Below, piece by piece: positions 59,516 to 64,000 of a DNA stretch of 64,000 nucleotides. The stretch lies in contig NZ_CP047045.1 of NCBI RefSeq assembly GCF_009792355.1, positions 1,700,501 to 1,764,500 on the forward strand, written 5' to 3'. Within the stretch, counting starts at the first letter, position 1; every line of letters begins with the position of its first letter. A program made the translations under genes and the position numbers. The notes beneath the pieces are model-generated. The model was not told the DNA's origin, ran no database searches, and saw only the letters and a program-made list of their open reading frames with translations. Source of the DNA: Terricaulis silvestris. GTDB lineage: Bacteria; Pseudomonadota; Alphaproteobacteria; Caulobacterales; Aquidulcibacteraceae.

Positions 59516-61041
59516 ACATGAGAACCCTTCATGTCGAAGAACCGAAGCTCACCTTCGGGCTCGGTCAAACCGCGTTGCACCCTAAGGATGGACTTTTTCT
59601 ATATGGGCCAGCAGCGCCGCACGCCGCGCGTGAAATTCGCATTGGCGCAATTGGTTCTGCCGCCGGATTGGAGCGATTATCCCGTTGGATGGCGGCCGTG
59701 CGGGGTTTCATCCCGGCGTTCAATGACAAGGCGCACCACTCTCCGTTTCCAGGTGTGCAGGCCGCCTTTGGAATCGCGTGGCCCGACAAACCGCACCAAT
59801 CGATTGTCTTGCCCGACGGCGAACTCGAAAAGCGCATTCGCTATGACGACAAACATCGGCGGGTCTACGACACCGTCGATCTGCTTGTGAACGAATTGCT
59901 TGAGTTCAAACGCCGCTCGGATTTTCGGCCAGATCTTTGGATCGTGGTCCTGCCGGAAGATGTTTCTAAGTACGGGCGGCCCAAATCAATTGTGCCCAAG
60001 GGCCAGCGGATTCCGACACCGCAACCAGCCGACGCAGTGCAGAAGCGCAAGAGCGCCGATGCTTTCCTCTTTCCTGAAGATGAAGCGGCGCGGTTGCCGT
60101 ATCAGTATGAGCTGAATGTTCACAACCAGCTAAAGGCGAGACTGCTGGAGGCGGAGGTCGTCACCCAGGTCATTCGCGAGACGACGTTGACGCCGCACGA
60201 CTTTCTCGACAAATTCGGCGGTCTCATTCGCGGCGTTCAGGACCCAGCGACAACCGCGTGGAATCTGATCACAACGCTCTATTACAAAGTCGCTGGTCCG
60301 CCGTGGCGCCTTACCAACGTTCGTCCTGACGTTTGCTATATTGGACTTGTCTATAAAGAAGACCCAAGCCGCGCCGCGTCACAGCGTGTATGCTGCGGCG
60401 CGCAAATGTTCCTGGCGACGGGTGAGGGTGTCGTCTTTCGAGGTCACCTTGGACCCTGGGATAGCGTTCGCGCCGGCGAGCATCACCTCGACGAAGAGAC
60501 AGCCGAGCGCATCATTGCCGAGGTGGTTGAAAGCTATGCTCTCGAACACAAGCGTGCGCCGGCCGAGGTGTTCATTCACGGGCGAACGCGCTTCACGCCA
60601 GATGAGTGGCGGGGATTTCAGAGGGGCGCGAAAGGCGTTGGTATTCTAAGCGCGATCCAGATTCAAAAATCGAAGGACATTAAGTTCTTCAGAGACAAGA
60701 CCGAGGAGGTGGAGGCGACGCTAAACCTTCCCCGCGGCACAGCGCTCATTCTGGATGACCGCACAGCTTATCTGTGGACTGCCGGTTTCGTGCCGCGTCT
60801 GCAAACCTACCCCGGATGGGAAGTGCCAAACCCTTATCGAATCTCGGTGCAGCGCGGCGATGCCGATATCGAGACGGTGCTTAGTGATGTGCTTGGTCTG
60901 ACGAAGCTTAACTTCAACGCCTGCATTTATGGTGACGGTCAACCTGTGACGCTGCGCTTTGCTGACGCAATAGGCGAGATACTGACGGCGGGACACAATC
61001 TGGAAAAGCTGAAGCCGTTGCCCTTCAAGCATTACATTTGA
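59512..61041 (+). CDS. SPARTA short prokaryotic Argonaute (MID-PIWI)
   Basis: A 509-residue short pAgo lacking N and PAZ domains. The MID region shows DLWIVVLPEDVSKYGRPKS (141-159) and a helix LNVHNQLKARLL (201-212) of the kind that binds the guide 5' phosphate. The PIWI part begins at about 275 (CYIGLVYKED, where active Argonautes have a catalytic Asp) and includes AEVFIHGR and LWTAGFVPRLQTYPG. The C-terminus KPLPFKHYI is typical of short pAgos. The missing tetrad means target sensing without cleavage. Coupled to the TIR-APAZ gene; a second ATG two codons in is an alternative start. Confidence 0.93.
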   Translation: MNMRTLHVEEPKLTFGLGQTALHPKDGLFLYGPAAPHAAREIRIGAIGSAAGLERLSRWMAAVRGFIPAFNDKAHHSPFPGVQAAFGIAWPDKPHQSIVLPDGELEKRIRYDDKHRRVYDTVDLLVNELLEFKRRSDFRPDLWIVVLPEDVSKYGRPKSIVPKGQRIPTPQPADAVQKRKSADAFLFPEDEAARLPYQYELNVHNQLKARLLEAEVVTQVIRETTLTPHDFLDKFGGLIRGVQDPATTAWNLITTLYYKVAGPPWRLTNVRPDVCYIGLVYKEDPSRAASQRVCCGAQMFLATGEGVVFRGHLGPWDSVRAGEHHLDEETAERIIAEVVESYALEHKRAPAEVFIHGRTRFTPDEWRGFQRGAKGVGILSAIQIQKSKDIKFFRDKTEEVEATLNLPRGTALILDDRTAYLWTAGFVPRLQTYPGWEVPNPYRISVQRGDADIETVLSDVLGLTKLNFNACIYGDGQPVTLRFADAIGEILTAGHNLEKLKPLPFKHYI

Positions 61042-61070
61042 CGTGCTCGGCTTCTCGCAAATCGCGCGCT

Positions 61071-61655
61071 TCACTCGTTACCGAGCACCTTTTTCTCGAA
61101 GATCACAGTGCGCCAGGCGAGATAGTAAACGCCAAGCAGGGAATGACTGAGGATGTGGCCAATCAAGAAGCAGTAGACGAAGATGAATCCGCCTCGCGCC
61201 AGAGCATAAGTGCCCGCTGATAGTCCAACGGCCGGCGGCGAAACCGAAGCCAGCATCACGTTGGCGATTGCGAACACAATGTAGGTCGCAAGTGTCGCGA
61301 GCGTCAGGTAACCGAACAAAAGGCAAAGATACATCCGTCTCGTGAGCACGAGCGGCTCGCTCCGATCGGGAAGCGACAAGGTCGCGCCGTCGCCGAGCAT
61401 GGCAGCGTCCATGCCTGCGCGGTCGAAGCTCGCCACGGCCGCCAATGCGGCAATGAAGAAACCGATCAGCAGCGCCAACAGGGCGTTGAACGTCTCTACG
61501 AGGCCGTTATCGCCAACAACCGTATATTCGATCGGCGCAAAGACGAGCAGCGCCGACAGCGGCGCCGAAAACATGATCGGATAGATGACGCTATACCAGA
61601 TTTTGACTGGGTGACGGACTTTGAGATAGACGAGCGGCGTCAGAAGACGGTTCAC
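61071..61655 (-). CDS. Four-helix membrane protein of unknown function
   Basis: A 194-residue protein with four hydrophobic stretches: IYPIMFSAPLSALLVFA, ALLALLIGFFIAALAAVASF, YLCLLFGYLTLATLATYIVFAI and GGFIFVYCFLIGHILSHSLLG. The soluble loop between helices 2 and 3 is short. I do not recognise the family. It begins with a GTG overlapping the stop of the upstream gene by four bases, so the two form one operon, convergent with SPARTA. Position in a defence cluster and the soluble-plus-membrane layout suggest a membrane effector, but that is inference. Confidence 0.65.
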   Translation of the reverse strand: MNRLLTPLVYLKVRHPVKIWYSVIYPIMFSAPLSALLVFAPIEYTVVGDNGLVETFNALLALLIGFFIAALAAVASFDRAGMDAAMLGDGATLSLPDRSEPLVLTRRMYLCLLFGYLTLATLATYIVFAIANVMLASVSPPAVGLSAGTYALARGGFIFVYCFLIGHILSHSLLGVYYLAWRTVIFEKKVLGNE

Positions 61656-62602
61656 GCGGCGAGACCTGCAACGTGGCGCTGCAATAGTGCATCAAGCTTG
61701 CGGGAGACGTCTGCGCGAATTTCTGCCTCGCACTGAGCAAGATCATCCTCGACCTCGAATTGCGACGCTTTAGCCACGAAGGCCTCGAAGTTCTCAGCGC
61801 GGCTAATGTCAAACGTGGGCTGTTTGGTCTTGCCGTCTTCGTTGGTGAAGACAAACTTCGCGCTGGTATAGCCTTTGTCTCGGCCCGACTTGATCAGCCG
61901 GTTCATGAGGGCGACGACGCCCTTGCCGCTACGCTCAGCGACAGCTTGAAGCCGGTAGGTCTCTTCCTTGGGAAGGACAGCTGGCTCGTTATCAAATCCG
62001 TCGCCGAGTTGCTCATGCCGGATGAACACAATTTGGTTGAGCTGGCCTTTCGCGACCTCCGCGAAGAGGCTTTCTTGCAGACGCGTCGAGAACGACAAGA
62101 CAGGATAGGCTTGCCCGGACAGCCCATTGATATCTGCAAATCGATAGCCGGCCACTTTGCGCACGACGGACTGAAGCGCCTGTTCGACATAGTATTTGGT
62201 CAAACCCGGCACGTGCTCCAGGACCGCCTGGTAGACGTGTGGATTGCGTGCAGACGGCGTCAGATCGATGACCATGTGGGCGGACACCGCCACGCCTTCA
62301 CCCAGGCCCTTCTGCTCGGTGCGTGTCTCACCTGTCACGAGTTCGGAAAATGAAGGATCGGCGGCATCTCTGTCGCTGTGCTGAAACAGCAGCACAGCTC
62401 GCGAGCCGTTGTTGTGAATGCGAACGCGCGCGATCCGGATGACGGACTTGCCTTTGTTTCGGCGCCAGATTGCTTCGCCCTTGGACGAGAGCTCCGCGAC
62501 GGCGCGTATGATGGTCAGCAAACTCTGAGCAGGCGCGTGCGCCGGCGACGACCCGACGCCGACGTCATAATGGAGCGCAGTTCTCTCGACCCGATGGAGC
62601 AC
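61652..62602 (-). CDS. Uncharacterised 316-residue protein, partner of the membrane protein
   Basis: A soluble mixed alpha/beta protein that I cannot place. Visible parts are a central segment YVEQALQSVVRKVAGYRFAD, a beta-rich stretch (GQLNQIVFIRHEQLGDGFD), and a C-terminal charged helix (EVEDDLAQCEAEIRADVSR). No Walker, HTH, nuclease or TIR motif is seen. Starts at a GTG without a clear ribosome site, so the exact start is unsure. First gene of a two-gene unit with the membrane protein. It may sense infection and trigger its partner. Confidence 0.6.
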   Translation of the reverse strand: MLHRVERTALHYDVGVGSSPAHAPAQSLLTIIRAVAELSSKGEAIWRRNKGKSVIRIARVRIHNNGSRAVLLFQHSDRDAADPSFSELVTGETRTEQKGLGEGVAVSAHMVIDLTPSARNPHVYQAVLEHVPGLTKYYVEQALQSVVRKVAGYRFADINGLSGQAYPVLSFSTRLQESLFAEVAKGQLNQIVFIRHEQLGDGFDNEPAVLPKEETYRLQAVAERSGKGVVALMNRLIKSGRDKGYTSAKFVFTNEDGKTKQPTFDISRAENFEAFVAKASQFEVEDDLAQCEAEIRADVSRKLDALLQRHVAGLAA

Positions 62603-62733
62603 CTGCCGATTGGATGCTGCTTCGATGAACGGTTTCTAAACGGTCCGATTCAGCCAAGCCTGATTTGGGTGTATTCGGTGTCGCAATGAGGCACTGACGA
62701 CATCAATCGCCTGTTGGCTCAGGCGGCGCTAAG

Positions 62734-63852
62734 ATGATTCGTTTCGTCGGCGTGATAAGGATTGTCATCTTCAGCACTGGAGGCGCAGGCTTGGCCAAGC
62801 GGTCACCAAAGCAATCCCATTCCGCGCCACTCGGCGCTGGGCGTAAGTTCCATCAGCGCCCGGATGATGCATACTGCGCACGGTTTCGTGCTCACATTAT
62901 CAAGCACGGTACACCCGTGACTTTTCCGGGGCTCGCATGGACGAAGCCGGATCCCGACGACCCGCCTAAGCCGCTCACTGATTTCGCCACGCCTGAAACC
63001 CTTCGCAAGCGCGTGCCGAAAAGCCCATGTCCCATTTGTTCGCCGCACAGCCCGAAATACTACGAGGGAAAGCTTTGTTGGTCTGCTGGCGACAAACGTG
63101 TGCGCGCGATCGGACACGAGTGCGGTCATGACTTCTATGACGGCGACACCTACGCCGATGAGGTTCGTGAGTTTGAAGAAAAGGCTGCCGAAGACGCCGC
63201 GCGCGGCTATTTGCAGGACGCCATATCGAAGCTGCCCGAGCATGTGATCCTCGCACGATGGTCGATGAGAGACTTCGACGCCCTGTTTGCCGCCCGCGAG
63301 GATTTGGTCGCGACCGTGACGAAACGGGCGTCTCAAGAGTTATTGCGAGCGCTCGACGCCCAAGGGCGGTTGAGCGTTGAAATCGAGACCGGTGCGCGCG
63401 ATGGTCAGGGAAGGCGCGTCGCCATGCGCCAGAGCGTGACTTCGCGCGTGAGCGTGGCCGGGCTCAAAGTACGCGCCAAGGCTCGCAACGAACTTACCGA
63501 ACTGGCGCTCCTCGTCGGCGGGGCAGTTGTTCTTCGCCGCCACGCCCACCCGTTATGGCGCGATGACGTCTCGCAGGCTGAAGCGGTCGCAGCGATGGAC
63601 CGCGAACAGGTCGTGGCGCTCGAGCGGTTGTGCAGAACCTTCGAAGACACCCGCAACTGCGTGGACCAAGAGGTGGCGGACTTGCGCGCACTGCTCAGTG
63701 CGACCAACCTTACCGAGCTCTCGCGATGGGGAACCCATCTGCATTGCCCGACGCCATTTTGGATTAGTCACGGTCCGTCGGGGGTCACGGCGGGCAAGGG
63801 GCCGCATACTGGTTCGGCCGGCCGCCGCATCCGGAATCTGCCTTACTCGTAG
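62734..63852 (+). CDS. Hypothetical protein with a putative zinc-binding motif
   Basis: A protein of up to 372 residues. SPCPICSPHSPKYYEGKLCW followed by RVRAIGHECGHDFYD gives a CxxC ... HxCxH-like cluster that could bind one zinc. An alpha-helical region follows (EFEEKAAEDAARGYLQDAIS and EALRALD-like helices). The ATG at 62734 has no evident ribosome site; a TTG at 62791 is preceded by GGAGG with seven-base spacing and may be the true start. Family and function are not recognised. It lies downstream of the defence genes on the opposite strand from the two-gene unit. Confidence 0.55.
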   Translation: MIRFVGVIRIVIFSTGGAGLAKRSPKQSHSAPLGAGRKFHQRPDDAYCARFRAHIIKHGTPVTFPGLAWTKPDPDDPPKPLTDFATPETLRKRVPKSPCPICSPHSPKYYEGKLCWSAGDKRVRAIGHECGHDFYDGDTYADEVREFEEKAAEDAARGYLQDAISKLPEHVILARWSMRDFDALFAAREDLVATVTKRASQELLRALDAQGRLSVEIETGARDGQGRRVAMRQSVTSRVSVAGLKVRAKARNELTELALLVGGAVVLRRHAHPLWRDDVSQAEAVAAMDREQVVALERLCRTFEDTRNCVDQEVADLRALLSATNLTELSRWGTHLHCPTPFWISHGPSGVTAGKGPHTGSAGRRIRNLPYS

Positions 63853-63953
63853 TCGGCCACTGCTTGGTGCCGGGCGGTTCCGCTGGCCGCGCCATTCGGT
63901 ATGGTGAGCGCCGTCAGCAATGGATTCTTGACTAGAATCAGATGTTCTGTTTT

Positions 63954-63969
63954 CGTTCCACGTGGAACG
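63954..63969. promoter_or_regulatory. 16-bp palindrome resembling a ParB site (parS)
   Basis: CGTTCCACGTGGAACG is perfectly palindromic. The ParB consensus is TGTTTCACGTGAAACA with C/G tolerated beside the CACGTG core, so it matches all core bases and differs only at the outermost pair. The remaining bases from 63853 to 64000 show no gene. No parA or parB is in the window. Confidence 0.5.
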
Positions 63970-64000
63970 GACCTCCGAGCCCATGGTTGCCGCCATAGGA

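Noticed and set aside
61071-62602. Assignment of the two-gene unit to the Kiwa defence system
   Set aside because: Sizes and the four-helix membrane protein are similar, but the gene order is reversed and the soluble protein shows no resemblance I can see to the DUF4868-type partner.

Overview
The window is high-GC DNA (roughly 60 percent by eye) from what is most likely an alphaproteobacterium. The grounds are a TonB receptor with an EEIVVTAQ-type TonB box, a bifunctional RhaE-RhaW protein with a RhaI-type isomerase, SMP-30/FAH/FMN-dehydrogenase sugar-acid modules, and an RP4-like traG-trb operon preceded by a LuxR-type regulator. A Caulobacterales or Hyphomonadaceae-like host would fit, but nothing here fixes the genus. 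No rRNA, tRNA or CRISPR array was seen.

Bases 61-44519 are a large glycan and sugar-acid utilisation locus. Its core is the phosphorylative L-rhamnose pathway: rhaI, rhaEW and a divergent rhamnulokinase, followed by an FMN L-lactate dehydrogenase that can turn the L-lactate from RhaEW into pyruvate. Around it lie two families of alpha-L-rhamnosidase (GH78 and GH106), a GH5-like protein, a GH127 protein, an apiosidase-like DUF4038 protein, a GH36 alpha-galactosidase, two secreted esterases, three lactonase-like propellers, an FAH-family diketo-acid hydrolase, an HpcH/HpaI aldolase, two SDRs, several 2-hydroxyacid oxidoreductases, three MFS transporters and a TonB receptor. None of the glycosidases shows a Sec signal, so import of small rhamnosides or pectic side-chain oligosaccharides followed by cytoplasmic breakdown is the likely logic. 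Five close copies of a partly palindromic motif (TGATATCTNAGATG or its complement), plus weaker ones, sit in promoter regions. One lies at the start of a GntR/FCD regulator (36835-37623), which is therefore the best candidate for the master regulator. A LysR regulator (23021-23935) is probably a second, local one.

Bases 44516-45371 are a scar. A frameshifted, truncated second GH36 gene is fused to the last 25 codons of a LuxR-type regulator, and these are 86 percent identical to the 3' end of the intact luxR gene (45372-46148) just downstream. A copy of the catabolic operator lies between the scar and that luxR.

Bases 45372-57577 are a conjugation module: luxR, traG (coupling protein), a ribbon-helix-helix gene, trbBCDEJLFGI and a small helix-turn-helix gene, almost all overlapping by four bases or spaced closely. 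No relaxase or integrase is in the window. Bases 57992-61041 are a SPARTA defence system (TIR-APAZ plus short Argonaute). It is followed convergently by an unrecognised two-gene unit (soluble protein plus four-helix membrane protein) and a putative zinc-binding protein. The window ends with a perfect 16-bp palindrome close to the ParB site parS. The right third thus looks like an integrative conjugative element or genomic island carrying defence cargo, joined to the catabolic locus through the scar.
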